64,000 nucleotides of DNA. Source: Mantamonas sphyraenae. Taxonomy: Eukaryota > CRuMs > Mantamonadidae. The stretch's first letter is position 1, and each line of letters begins with the position of its first letter. The stretch lies in contig JAPMXV010000016.1 in the NCBI GenBank assembly GCA_026936335.1, positions 1-64,000 of the forward strand. The letters run 5' to 3'. The notes below the pieces were generated by a model, which did no database searches, was not told the DNA's origin, and worked only from the letters and a program-made list of their open reading frames with translations. A program made the translations under genes and the position numbers. This document shows positions 32,665 through 43,077 of this stretch, one piece after another.

Positions 32665-35600
32665 ATGTCCACTCGAGGAACCACAGGCCCGCTAAGACGC
32701 CAAGGAACCACAAACTCCTTGCCTGCTGGTGCCGGTCGATCCACAGGTGGCCCGTCTCGACGTACCGCCGGCCCGGCAGGTCCTGTCCGACGATTGAAAG
32801 ACACCCAAAAATCCGCCAGCTCCGCCTCCCTCCCGACCCGCGGCACACGCTCCACAGGAGGCCCCTCTGCCTCTCCCAGCATCACTCGTTCATCCACGCG
32901 CACCCCTGCCTCCCGCGCATCCCCTGCTCGAGGTTCTCCAACCCCCGGCCGCGCCCGCCAATTTCCAACGGCCGGCACGCCCAAAGCCACAACCGGCCAG
33001 CGCCTCGCAGGCACCCCCTCCGCCTCCAAACGCTTTGCCACTGCCTCCTCCTCATCCTCTTCCACAGCCTCTCCACGCACCCCGTCCTCCTCTGCACGCT
33101 CCTCATCTCCATTCCGCTACCCCAAGGGCACTCCCAGCCAGCCTCGTCAACCAGCAAAACGCGCCGCCCGCGGTCCCTGGACCCCATCGGGCAACCAACG
33201 CATGACCGTCGACGGCATGCCCACCGCAGAACAGCATCTCCATCGCTGGGAGGCTCTCCTCCGCACCTACCAGATGATTCCCGTGCCCATTTCACCACGC
33301 CCTCGTCACGCAGACCGCTCTCTGCCCATGGCCCTCCAGCTCGAAAGCTTCCACAACCTCGTCATCCCGCAGTACATCCTCGACCGCTTCAACCACAAAA
33401 AGGCAAAGATCGAGTTTTACATCCAGGCTTCCCTCTACCACACCGCCAGCAAGCAGTTTTTCGGACGCACCTTTACCGGCACCCCGTACCAGGGCTCCGG
33501 CGCTGTCAAGATGAGCGGCAACGTCTGCTCGGGCTTCATTCGCGAGGACCTCTACTTCCACTCCCGCATCGACCAGGACCCAAACGTCCTCCTCATTCTC
33601 GAACTCGTCGCAGACTGCCAGATCGTCGACCCCAACAACACCGTCCGTGACGCAGACGGCTCCACACGCTCTGCCCCACTCATCATCTCAGAGACCTACG
33701 GCCTCGGTTGGACCTTCCTCCAAGCCTTTAAGGATCCCACAAATCTCCGCGACATCACCGATGGCACCCGCCAAAAAGAGGCTCCTCTCCTCTCCGGCAC
33801 CCCGCGCGTCCTCCTCTTTCTCGACTCTGTCAACGAGCGCACCTTTGACAACCGCACCGCAGGCGCCTTCATCCAGTACCGACTCATGACCATGAGCCCG
33901 CTCCAGGACACCATGCATCTCATGGCCGAGAACGAGTTTCTCTCCAACCACACCCGCCGCCTCCCAGGCGTCCTCCCCACCGTCTCCTTCCGCCACGACT
34001 ACCACTCCCAGTCGGGCAAGATCATCCAGCGCAAGGGCTTCAAAATTGACCTCTCCCAACCCTCCCTCAAGTCAAACTTTGACCTCAGCATCGTCGATCT
34101 CCACGTCCAGGTCCACCCCGACTACGACGCCCAGTTCCTCGACATCATCAACACCATGCGCCTCAAGGAGCAGGATCGCACATCTGAAGACGACAAGCGC
34201 CTCCCCGTCATCCTGAAACGCCGCATGAGCGTCGGCGTACACAATGGCCACACCTACACACACCCTCCCAGCGAGGTCTTTCTCAAGCACCTCGACACAG
34301 GTCTCGTCTTTGAGGGCACCTTTGACCTCCACCACTACGTCTTTGATCCCCTCTTTGCCATCGTCTTTCAGCTCGACTACATCGTCGAGGTCCCGCTCAA
34401 CCCGCCCCAGCGCGGCAACGTCTCCTCCTCCATCATGCCCACCACCCAGGAGCGCGTCTACACCATTGGCTACGCCCCTGTCATCCCTCTCGACCAAGAC
34501 CAGTTCAACGACAAGGTCTTTGAGGTCGAAATGCGCACTGGCGCCTTCCGCTCCGTCGACAACCACTTTGTCTACCACGGTGCCCTCGGCCAGGACTTTC
34601 CCGTCCTCATGCAGTGTGCCCTCAAGGCTCCAAAGGTCCTCCGCAAAATGTCCCTCCTTGACCAGCCCGAAGACCAGGCGCGCATGCTCGAACAGCTTCG
34701 CCAAGAAGCCGAACAGGAGGAACTCGAGGAGCAGGAACGCCTGCGCCAACAACAGCAGGCCGAGGAAGACGCACGCCGTCGTCGACAGGCCGAAGACGAC
34801 GAACGTCGCAGGAGGGAGGCCGCCGCTCGTCAAACCGCTCCACGCACTCCCAAGCGAGGACCTCCCCCGCGTGTCACTCGCGCTTCAGGCTCCCCATTGC
34901 CACGCGACACACGAGACGACGTCGACGACGACGAACGCGCCCTTCGCGCCTCAAAGTCCAGGGGCTACCCGGAAGACCACACCGTCAATCTCCGCTCCTC
35001 TCTCAAGCCAGGCGGCCTTGTCTCTCTCGATCGCCGCACCATGGCCTTCTTCGAAAGCGCAGGCTTCCCGCAGCCAACAGACATCTACGGCAAGCGGCCC
35101 GTCGAGATCGGCACCGCAGAGATGTACCCGGGCCAGTATGCAAACTACACGGGCAAGCTCCAAGACTCCTACGACTTTGATCTCGAAGAGAGCGACTCGC
35201 TGCAGGGCAACCATGTCGTCTTTCAGTTCCTCGCCCTCAGCACAGCCGACGCTGCCCAGATCCCCGTCGATCTCTCCCACATCTACTTTACCTTTAATTT
35301 TTACCACTTTCCCATCGTCATCACACCCCGTCTCTACATCGAAGACGTCGAAGGCGATCAAGACAACCCGCGCCTCCTCACCATTGTCGATGCCCAGGGC
35401 CGCCGTCGCAAGAGCAGCGGCGTCGAGTGCCGCTTCAACATCGACCCTAGCATCTTCCGCGCCAACGAAAGCCGATACCTCTGCGAGTATCTGCACGACA
35501 AGCCTCTGTACATCGATGTCTGGGACGGCGACACCCTGTTACCCATCGGCACCTGTGCCGTCGACCTGCGCTACCTCTTGCGCCAGCAGCGCCCCGCCGT

Positions 35601-37755
35601 CCAGGTTACCCAGGAGTACGACATCTTTGACATGCAAAGTGTCGATGCCCTCTCCTCCATCAGCCCTGAGGAGCGCCAGGACAACTTCCGCGGCAAAATC
35701 CTGATGCGCATGGTCAACATCGGCAAAATCGTCGAAGGCATGCGAGGAGGCGACGGTACATGGGCCACCTCCTCATTGGTCGAGTATCAGCCCCGTTCCA
35801 ACCAACCCCGTTCCCTCATCATTCGCAAGATGAACGTCGGAGAAAACGAGCTTCGCGACGCCTTCCGCCTCGACCAGACCAACGACTCCCTTTTCGCCAT
35901 GATGTCCGAGCAGAACAAACGCCGTCGCCAGCGCATGGATGCCGTCCTCCAACGCCGCCGCCTCCGCGACACCTCCGCCATGGCCGACGAACTGCGCATT
36001 CGCCAGCGCGAACTCGGCTACTGCCAGCATGTGCGCAAGAGCCGCAAGCAGGAAACCATCCGAAACTACCTCAAGAGTCTCTACACATGCACACACACCC
36101 TCTGGGCCTCTTTTGGCCAGGCCCACTTTATCGAGTTTGAACTGCGCAACCCGTACGCCGAGCAGCACACATTCCAGATCCTCTTTGACGACGCAGAGCT
36201 CCGTCTCATCGACGATCCCCAGGAGTGGCGCCACCTCCAGCTCGTCAACAACAGCACCACACCCAAGGCGCCCACCGAGCCGTACTTTCTCCGCCGCAGC
36301 GACGGCAACTACGCCGTCCTCCTCGAGCCCTTCCAGAACGTGTACATTCCTTTCGTCTTTCAGAGCTTTGCCCACGGCCTGTTTGCAGACACTGCCAAGT
36401 ACAGCAGCAACAGCAGCAACACTGACGACGCCAAAGACGATCTCGGCAGTTTCCAGCCCCTCCACTCCATGCGTTTCACCACGGGCGCCCTTACTGCCGG
36501 TCCCGGCAACGACGACCAAAAGGAAAACACATCGTCTGCCTCCTCCTCTGCCTCGTCCTCATCAGCCTCCACCTCCAGCTCCACAGCACGACTCACGCTC
36601 CATCGCGGAGCGGAGGCTTCGAAACCGTCCTCGCTGCACAAACCAATCCGCGAACGCAACATCGAAGTCATGGTGCTCAGCAGCACCCAAAGTGCAGATC
36701 CCGTGGCCATGATGGACCTCAACATCAAGGCCATGCCCTTTGTCGTCCACCAGACCTTCCATTTCCACGAAGGCGAGGGTGACTTTCTGCGCAAGCGCAT
36801 CCGTATCGACGACCATCGCTTCCGTACAACCATGGACGACCAGGGCCGCGTGGGCACCCGCTGGTACCACAAGTACTCGCCCGAGCTCGTGTTTGACGAA
36901 AACGACTACAAGCACGTATGGTGCAGCAATCCGGACGTCGTCGTAAGCGCAGACACCGTCGACGACTCACGCGCTTCTACACGTGCCCGCAAGCAGGTTC
37001 CACGCACACGTGACGCAGAACCGCAGACCATCGACATCAAGTTCCGCTGTCCCCAGTCGCCACGCATCTCTCGCTTCTACCTCGTCCTCTTTGACGACCC
37101 ATACCAGAGCTCCCTCTGCGAGGTTTGGGAGTTCAACGTGTGGTCTCTCAAGCGTCTCGATGTCTCCACCATGGCGGGCGAATCCGTGTCCTCCTCCCTG
37201 GTCGTGCGCAGTGACCGAAACCGCGCCGTCCGCTGCTTCAGCTCCAGACCCGACGAGGTCCGCTTCCCGGACGCAGCCGTCTCCCTCGTCAAGGACCAGT
37301 TGCGTCCCATTGAGTTTGACTTTCTCACCTTCCGTCCGGGTACGCGCGAAATCCTGGCGCACGTGGTGGAATCTCAGACCTTCCACCTCGTCAGCACCTG
37401 GATGATCAGCGTCACCGTGCGCGAGCCCATTGTCAAGAACGAGTACAACGTCGACGTCCGCCGTAACAAGAAGGACAAGCCTGAGAAGCGCAAGATCGAG
37501 TACTCCAACTCCTACGAATCCGACCGCACCTTTGTCCTTCACACAGACCGGCCCGACATTGTCATGCTGCCCGAGCCCCGTGTGGACATCCCTGCCATGA
37601 GCAAGGGCTACCTTGTCGTCTGGCTTCAGGCCAGTGCCATGCGCACCCGCAAGGAGGACGTGCTCATCTTTGTCAACGACGAGGACGAAAAGACTGAAGA
37701 GTGCCTCCGCATGCGCGTCAACCTTGTCACGGCCCCCAAGCAGCAGCGCAAATGA
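32665..37755 (+). CDS. NPHP4: Nephrocystin-4-like ciliary transition-zone protein
   Basis: Single open frame of 1,696 residues, somewhat longer than the about 1,430 of animal NPHP4. The first about 170 residues are a Ser/Thr/Pro/Arg-rich arm. Then come blocks typical of the family: YHTASKQFFGRTF and FIREDLYFHSRI in a C2-like N-terminal domain, a charged coiled coil (about residues 665-730, QARMLEQLRQEAEQEELEEQ), further C2/Ig-like beta domains, and a C-terminal MSP-like domain ending VLIFVNDEDEKTEECLRMRV. NPHP4 sits at the base of cilia with NPHP1 and RPGRIP1L, so its presence implies the organism builds cilia at some stage. No introns were needed to read the frame. Confidence 0.85.
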   Translation: MSTRGTTGPLRRQGTTNSLPAGAGRSTGGPSRRTAGPAGPVRRLKDTQKSASSASLPTRGTRSTGGPSASPSITRSSTRTPASRASPARGSPTPGRARQFPTAGTPKATTGQRLAGTPSASKRFATASSSSSSTASPRTPSSSARSSSPFRYPKGTPSQPRQPAKRAARGPWTPSGNQRMTVDGMPTAEQHLHRWEALLRTYQMIPVPISPRPRHADRSLPMALQLESFHNLVIPQYILDRFNHKKAKIEFYIQASLYHTASKQFFGRTFTGTPYQGSGAVKMSGNVCSGFIREDLYFHSRIDQDPNVLLILELVADCQIVDPNNTVRDADGSTRSAPLIISETYGLGWTFLQAFKDPTNLRDITDGTRQKEAPLLSGTPRVLLFLDSVNERTFDNRTAGAFIQYRLMTMSPLQDTMHLMAENEFLSNHTRRLPGVLPTVSFRHDYHSQSGKIIQRKGFKIDLSQPSLKSNFDLSIVDLHVQVHPDYDAQFLDIINTMRLKEQDRTSEDDKRLPVILKRRMSVGVHNGHTYTHPPSEVFLKHLDTGLVFEGTFDLHHYVFDPLFAIVFQLDYIVEVPLNPPQRGNVSSSIMPTTQERVYTIGYAPVIPLDQDQFNDKVFEVEMRTGAFRSVDNHFVYHGALGQDFPVLMQCALKAPKVLRKMSLLDQPEDQARMLEQLRQEAEQEELEEQERLRQQQQAEEDARRRRQAEDDERRRREAAARQTAPRTPKRGPPPRVTRASGSPLPRDTRDDVDDDERALRASKSRGYPEDHTVNLRSSLKPGGLVSLDRRTMAFFESAGFPQPTDIYGKRPVEIGTAEMYPGQYANYTGKLQDSYDFDLEESDSLQGNHVVFQFLALSTADAAQIPVDLSHIYFTFNFYHFPIVITPRLYIEDVEGDQDNPRLLTIVDAQGRRRKSSGVECRFNIDPSIFRANESRYLCEYLHDKPLYIDVWDGDTLLPIGTCAVDLRYLLRQQRPAVQVTQEYDIFDMQSVDALSSISPEERQDNFRGKILMRMVNIGKIVEGMRGGDGTWATSSLVEYQPRSNQPRSLIIRKMNVGENELRDAFRLDQTNDSLFAMMSEQNKRRRQRMDAVLQRRRLRDTSAMADELRIRQRELGYCQHVRKSRKQETIRNYLKSLYTCTHTLWASFGQAHFIEFELRNPYAEQHTFQILFDDAELRLIDDPQEWRHLQLVNNSTTPKAPTEPYFLRRSDGNYAVLLEPFQNVYIPFVFQSFAHGLFADTAKYSSNSSNTDDAKDDLGSFQPLHSMRFTTGALTAGPGNDDQKENTSSASSSASSSSASTSSSTARLTLHRGAEASKPSSLHKPIRERNIEVMVLSSTQSADPVAMMDLNIKAMPFVVHQTFHFHEGEGDFLRKRIRIDDHRFRTTMDDQGRVGTRWYHKYSPELVFDENDYKHVWCSNPDVVVSADTVDDSRASTRARKQVPRTRDAEPQTIDIKFRCPQSPRISRFYLVLFDDPYQSSLCEVWEFNVWSLKRLDVSTMAGESVSSSLVVRSDRNRAVRCFSSRPDEVRFPDAAVSLVKDQLRPIEFDFLTFRPGTREILAHVVESQTFHLVSTWMISVTVREPIVKNEYNVDVRRNKKDKPEKRKIEYSNSYESDRTFVLHTDRPDIVMLPEPRVDIPAMSKGYLVVWLQASAMRTRKEDVLIFVNDEDEKTEECLRMRVNLVTAPKQQRK

Positions 37756-37803
37756 ACAATTGACCATGACCACATGTGTGCAGTCACAAACAGGAATCCA
37801 TTC

Positions 37804-39524
37804 TCACCTACCTCGCCCCTCTCGCACCATCCGGTCGGCTCGTCGGGCTGCGTACGCCGTTTTCTGAGCCTGCTCCTGCAGCCACACCTCCACCAGCGAG
37901 AAAACAACCACAAGTACCACCAACGCCACAATGGAGCCGGTAGACACCACACATACGCGTTGTACCGGGTCCAGTGTCTGGAAAAAGAACGGCGAGCAGT
38001 CTGGATCTTCGCACACGTTCAGCGGTCCGTACCACTGTTGCGCCCCCACACAAGAGGGTTTCCCTGGGCAGCGCCCACGTTGGGTGGGCGGCTTGAACAC
38101 GGGCGACTGAGACATGCCCACGCGTCGGCTGCGAAAATCCACGGCTGTGTACAGCGACTCCAGCGCCTGCACGCCAATGATAATCAGCGAGTACGCGCTG
38201 GCTGGGCCTTCTGTGGAGAGTCTACGCACGGCAAACACGTGTTCCACCTCCACAAGGTCGCTGTCGCTGCGTTTCGCGCTCATCAGCAACCGCGACATGG
38301 GCACCTCCAGCGACCGTCCCTGCTCGCTCATGCGAAAGTACAACGATGGCAGTGACTCCACGTCCAGTGGGCTCATGTGACACGTCAGCATGTCTGTCGA
38401 TCCCTGCGCAGAGCATTTGTGCGGCATCCACGCAACCACCATGTCAAAGAATTGGCCCGGCAGCGACAATGCCCGCGAGCCCGTGTCCAACAGAGCGTTC
38501 CAGTGCGAGCTGTAGTTGGAAAACAGGTTCACGCTGCACATCGACAGGTGGAAGATGGGAAACACGTGGTAGAACGGCACCGGCACGGTCTGAGTTTCGC
38601 TCCACTCCACTGCCCACGAATTGCCTCCCAGCTCCAGCGAACCATTCCTCGCCTCTTGGTCCAGGTAAAACGCAAACATGGGCCGCGAGCCATTGTGTTG
38701 CAGCACCGTCGGCAGGAACGCCTTGCCGCCAAACGCAATCGACGGATACCCAAGCCCCAGCGTCCCGTCCGTGTCGTTCCAGTATCCAGACGACTGTTCG
38801 TCCAGACCAAAGCACGCTAGGTGCTCCATCCAGCGTGTCGAGATTTGCACACGCGTCGTCGCCTCTTCACAATACGACCGCGCCGTGATCCCGTCCAGAA
38901 TGAGGGTCAGCACTCGCTTGATCGTCGGCTCTGTGGCCGCATGCGTGTTAGCCGTCTTCCACAACGCACTCCTCGGGCACGCTACATCTCGCGCAATCTG
39001 TTCCATCACCTCCATTACCCCCACCGCAGCTTACTCAATGGGTCTCGCGTCACATTGAAGCAGTTTGGGTGTTGGAAGCTGCTCTTTGCACAATGGGTCT
39101 GCAGAAACACCATCACGTCCGCCGAGCCAGAGTCCATAATAAGATATTGCTTTTGTCGTGTTTCCCCCATGTACACCGGCACCAGTGCGTGGTGCGTTTC
39201 CGTCAACTGCGAAACGCACCCGAATCAGTTCCCAACGCTCCTTTCTTCCTCTTCCCCCTCTTCCCCCTCTTCCCCCTCTTCCTCCTCCCACACACACCCT
39301 CAACAAACCTTGAGCTCCACCTTGCTTGTGGGATCCATAAACGGCGGTTCGGTCTTGTCCACAGAGATCGGACCGTCGGCGTCGTTGTCTGCAAAGCTCA
39401 CGTTGCTGTGCTTCGCCCACGTGCCTTGCACACACACACACACAGCAATCATCGCAGCGACAACGGCAATCACCCTATTGGCTCCCAACGAGCCAACCCG
39501 CCTCCTACGGCTGCCTATGTCCAT
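37804..39524 (-). CDS. Membrane-anchored pepsin-like aspartyl protease
   Basis: Three exons inferred on the reverse strand: 39309-39524, 39035-39206 and 37804-38930; introns 39207-39308 and 38931-39034 (GTAAGC...GGCTAACAC...CCACAG); about 504 residues. An N-terminal hydrophobic segment (VIAVVAAMIAVCVCV) serves as signal peptide or anchor. The two catalytic aspartates lie in MDSGSAD (about residue 97) and LLDTGS (about 278), the pepsin A1 arrangement, with DGTLGLGYPSIAF between them. A C-terminal transmembrane helix (IVALVVLVVVFSLVEV) and short basic cytosolic tail make it type I membrane-bound, like yapsins or BACE. Cysteine pairs in the C-terminal third suggest disulfides. The start codon is 3 bp downstream of the stop of the TRAF7-like gene. 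Confidence 0.88.
39250..39287. repeat. Intronic pyrimidine minisatellite (CTTCCCCCT)n
   Basis: About four copies of a 9-bp CTTCCCCCT unit within the first intron (39207-39308) of the aspartyl protease gene. On the gene's sense strand it is a purine-rich AGGGGGAAG array. Confidence 0.85.
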
Positions 39525-39527
39525 CTT

Positions 39528-41420
39528 TCAACGCCAAAATTTAATCGCCTTGTCGCCGCCACCGCTCACCATCATCCTGTCCTTCACAGCCAGGGCGTGA
39601 ATAAAACCTTTGTGGCCTTCGTGCGACGCCACGGCGCTGAACGATTCCAGGTCCCACACCTTGACCGTCTGGTCGAAACTGCCCGAGAACAGATACTGTT
39701 CGTGCGCAGCAAGCTCCCACACCTCCCACCGATGCCCCGAAAACACCTTGACCAGCTTGTTGTCGTTTCTTGGGTCGTAGATGCGCACGCGTGTGTTTTG
39801 GCTGCTGGTGCAGATGTATCCGTGGCACAGAGTCACCGAAAGCACTTTGTGTGACTCGTCAATCCTGCTCAGGCACTCGCCTGTTTCCACATCCCAAACA
39901 CGCACAGTACAGTCGTCCGATCCACTAAGCAGCACCTGCCTCCCGTCGATGTTGCATGCGTGCACGCACCATACCGCTCCCTCGTGTCCCTCAAAGGTTC
40001 GTTCCAGCTCCCATGTCGTGCTGTTCCACATCTTGATCAGCCGGTCTCCCGAGCCTGAGAACACATGCGTTCCATTGTTGCTCAGTGTGTAGATGCGTCC
40101 TTCGTGTGCCTCCAGCGTCTTTACGCACTTGTACCCTCCCTCCAAGTCCCACACTCGCAGGGTCTTGTCCGAGCTCCCGCTCACCAGCGTCGATCCCGTC
40201 ACCGTCAGCGCCCACACCGTGTACAGATGGCCTCGAAGCGACTTGAGTTTCTCAAACGTGTCTGTGCTCCACACATAGATGACACAGTCGTGCGACCCGC
40301 TGAACAGAAGCCCGTCCCCGAGACACAGCGCCGTCACACTGTACGCGTGCTTCGTCACCGTTTGCACGTTCTGTATGTTGACCACATCCCATGTCTGCTT
40401 CCCGTCCTCGTCTCTGTCCTCCTCCTCAGCAACCACGTCTTCCTGCTCCGGCTGCACTCGCTCCAACCGTGTCCCGTGTCAGTGCGTGTCCCGGCGTTGA
40501 CCACTCTCCACACCACACTCCCCCATCTCTCCCTTCCTACCTGAACATCCACTTCCAGCGTTGCTGTACCCTCGAATGTGCCCACATCGTCACTAGAGCT
40601 GCCCACCGCTCCAGCAGAACCAGCACCTGCACTCTGACTGCTGGCCTGCACAACTGCGCCGCTGGCCAACCGGGCTTCCAGCAAAGCTATCTTGTCACCT
40701 TGTTCCTTCACGGTCGCCGTCAGTCCTGCAATGGCTTCTTGTGTCTCCTTGATGTATTCACGCATCAGGTTGAACGGACACACAGCCACATGCATGGCCA
40801 CCTCCGAGCGAATTCCTGTTGCGAGTCCATTTCGGCGTGCGTCAGCTCGTCCGATTGCCTTCACATCCTCCTCCCCCTCCCCCCCACCGCGCCCACCTCG
40901 CCCACCTACCCACAAAACGGCAGCCCATGCTCTTGTGGATGCACTCGGAGGGCGAAAAATGGCAGCCGTTCTCGTGAACCTTGCGTGCGCCAAGTTCCAC
41001 CACCGCCGAACACCCTTTGGCGCGGTACTTGCAAAAGATCAGCAGTTCGTCGCGCAGGTTGGCAACCACAAGATTGCGGTGCATCTGGCTCCAGCTGCTG
41101 ATTTCCGTGCGACACAGCGGACACTCGGCGTTCGCACTGAGCGCCTGGTAGATGCACAGCCGACAAAAGGTGTGGTGGCATCCTGCGCTGATCACGGGAT
41201 CCTTGTACACGTCCTGACAGATTGGACACACCATCGACTTGGGCGGCGCATGCACAAACTCCACCGTCTCCCCTTCTTCCTCGTTCAGCGTCTCCAGCGA
41301 CGGCATCTGGCTCAGAAACTCCAGTTGGCGGTCATCAAGCACTGGATACCGCCCACCGTCGGCCCCCTGTCCCTCAGGCACCTCTTGCGACTGGTAGCTG
41401 TTCCATCCTGTGGCACTCAT
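39528..41420 (-). CDS. TRAF7-like RING / TRAF zinc finger / WD40 protein
   Basis: Three exons inferred: 40910-41420, 40541-40815 and 39528-40451; introns 40816-40909 (GTAGGT...GAGCTGACG...AACAG) and 40452-40540 (GTAGGA...CACTGACACG...TGCAG); 569 residues. In order: C3HC4 RING (CPICQDVYKD to CPLC, about residues 65-102), TRAF-type zinc fingers (CKYRAKGC, CIHKSMGC), a coiled coil (about 195-230), an acidic linker and seven WD40 repeats (GHLYTVWAL, SGSSDKTLRVWD). This order matches animal TRAF7, an E3 ubiquitin ligase in MAP-kinase and stress signalling. An upstream in-frame ATG at 41456 would leave only 26 bp to the divergent alpha-SNAP start, so 41420 is preferred. Confidence 0.88.
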
Positions 41421-41482
41421 GCTCTCGTCAACGTTTCGCTCTGTGCGTTTGTGCATCCACCCCAACCACAACCACAACACAC

Positions 41483-42925
41483 ATGTCCAAGCGCAGCGGA
41501 GCCACCTACGTTCAGGACGCTGAAAAGATTGTCGGCAGTGGCGGCTTCTTTGACTCGTTCAAGAGCAATGACCGCTACAGCGACGCCGGAGAGCTCTACA
41601 TCAAGGCCGGCCGCGCCTACAAGCTGGAAAAGAACTGTATGTGACGTGCCGTCTGGCCTGTGCACACCGTTGCTACCCATTCCCGAGCCGTGTGACCCAT
41701 CCTGGCTCCATATCGATCGTTGCGCACGTCGTTCCCCCTGTTTTCCACCGGAAATTCACACTGACCCTCTCGCCTCTTGGCCAATTCTCTCGACAATCTG
41801 CGCCCCCTCACTCCACCGATGCGCACAGACGCCGACGCGGGCAAGGCCTATTACGAAGCTGCAGAGTGCTTCCTCAAGCTCAAGGATCAGGAGACCCACG
41901 AGGCTGCCAGCAACTTTGTCGAGGCTGCCAACGCGTACAAGAAGACCAGCGTCGTCGGTGCGTTCCCAGCCGTTTCCCAAATCCCTACCCTGCGCTAGCC
42001 TTGCACCCACATGCAGCCCTACCGTGTCCAAACATGCGTTGTCCATCTCACTCACCCCGTTTCCCATCCCGCTCTACCCTCACCATGGCCCTGTGCCTCG
42101 ACACGCTCTTCACTGCAAATGCTATCGCGCTTCCATCAACCGGGCCTCTCCCCACACAGACGCCATCACCTGCCTCGAACGTGCGGTTGAGCTCTACGAA
42201 GAAGACAACTTTAACCAAGCCGGCAAGTATCAGATGGACCTTGCTGCCCTCTACGAAGAAGAAGGAAACGTCGAGGAGGCCATGAACGCCTACGAAAAGG
42301 CCATTACTTTCCTCGAGGCCGGCAACCAGAGTGTGTACGTTCCACTGTGCGACCCCGACCACCCCTTTCCCCCCTCCCACCCACCCTTGTCCGCCCGGCA
42401 TTCCTCCTCGACCTTCCCCACGCCACCGACTCACCCCACCCCCTCCCCCGCACGCTCAAACCCCACCCGCTGCCTTCCTTCCATCCCAACCAAAACCCTT
42501 GCAGCAAGGCAAACCAGGCCCTCATCAAGGTTGCCTTCTTCAAGGCCGACCGCGGGGAGTTTGTGGAGGCTGCCCAGACCTTTGTCCAGGTGGCCACCGA
42601 GTACCTGGCCCACCAGAACTTGCGCTACAACGCGCCCAAGCAACTTTTCCACGCTGGTATCTGCTACCTTGCCAACGGCGACATTGTCACTGCCGAAAAG
42701 GCCTACGATGACTTTTGCGGCGAGGACTCGTCCTTTGCCACCTCCCGCGAGGGCAAGCTCTTCCACAGCCTCATTGAGGACTACAAGAACAACGACGTCA
42801 CTGCCTACGCCACTCACCTCACCGAGTACGACGGTATCACCAAGCTGTCAGACTGGGAAGCCTCTGTGCTCCTCAAGGTGCGTCAGAGCCTCGAGAAGGA
42901 GGGCGGCGAAGTCGATTTCACGTGA
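41483..42925 (+). CDS. Alpha-soluble NSF attachment protein (alpha-SNAP)
   Basis: Four exons inferred: 41483-41636, 41829-41957, 42160-42334 and 42505-42925; 292 residues, the usual length. TPR-like helices are seen throughout: DAGELYIKAGRAYK, AGKAYYEAAECFLKL, EAASNFVEAANAYKK, CLERAVELYEE, AGKYQMDLAALYEEEG. The C-terminal KLSDWEASVLLKVRQSLE is the conserved end that binds and stimulates NSF. The protein links NSF to SNARE complexes for disassembly after membrane fusion. Exon boundaries follow GTATGT, GTGCGT and GTACGT donors; all phases match. It is divergent from the TRAF7-like gene with 62 bp between start codons. Confidence 0.93.
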
Positions 42926-43077
42926 GCTGCTTGTGAAAAAAATCTCTGTCCATTGTCTTTCGTCATGCACCTGTCTTCTCCTTCATCCTGCTTCCTCCTG
43001 TGTCGTGAGCCGTGCGAGCAGAACCACTTTCCCCGGAGCCTGCCCACACCGCGTCCCACACCCATGTTCCTGCTGCC

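Noticed and set aside
39000-39034. A 37-bp intron ending at GGAACAG in the aspartyl protease gene
   Set aside because: It is too short and leads to a stop after about 15 codons; extending to the CCACAG acceptor at 38931 gives a 104-bp intron with a GGCTAACAC branch motif, correct phase and normal pepsin spacing.
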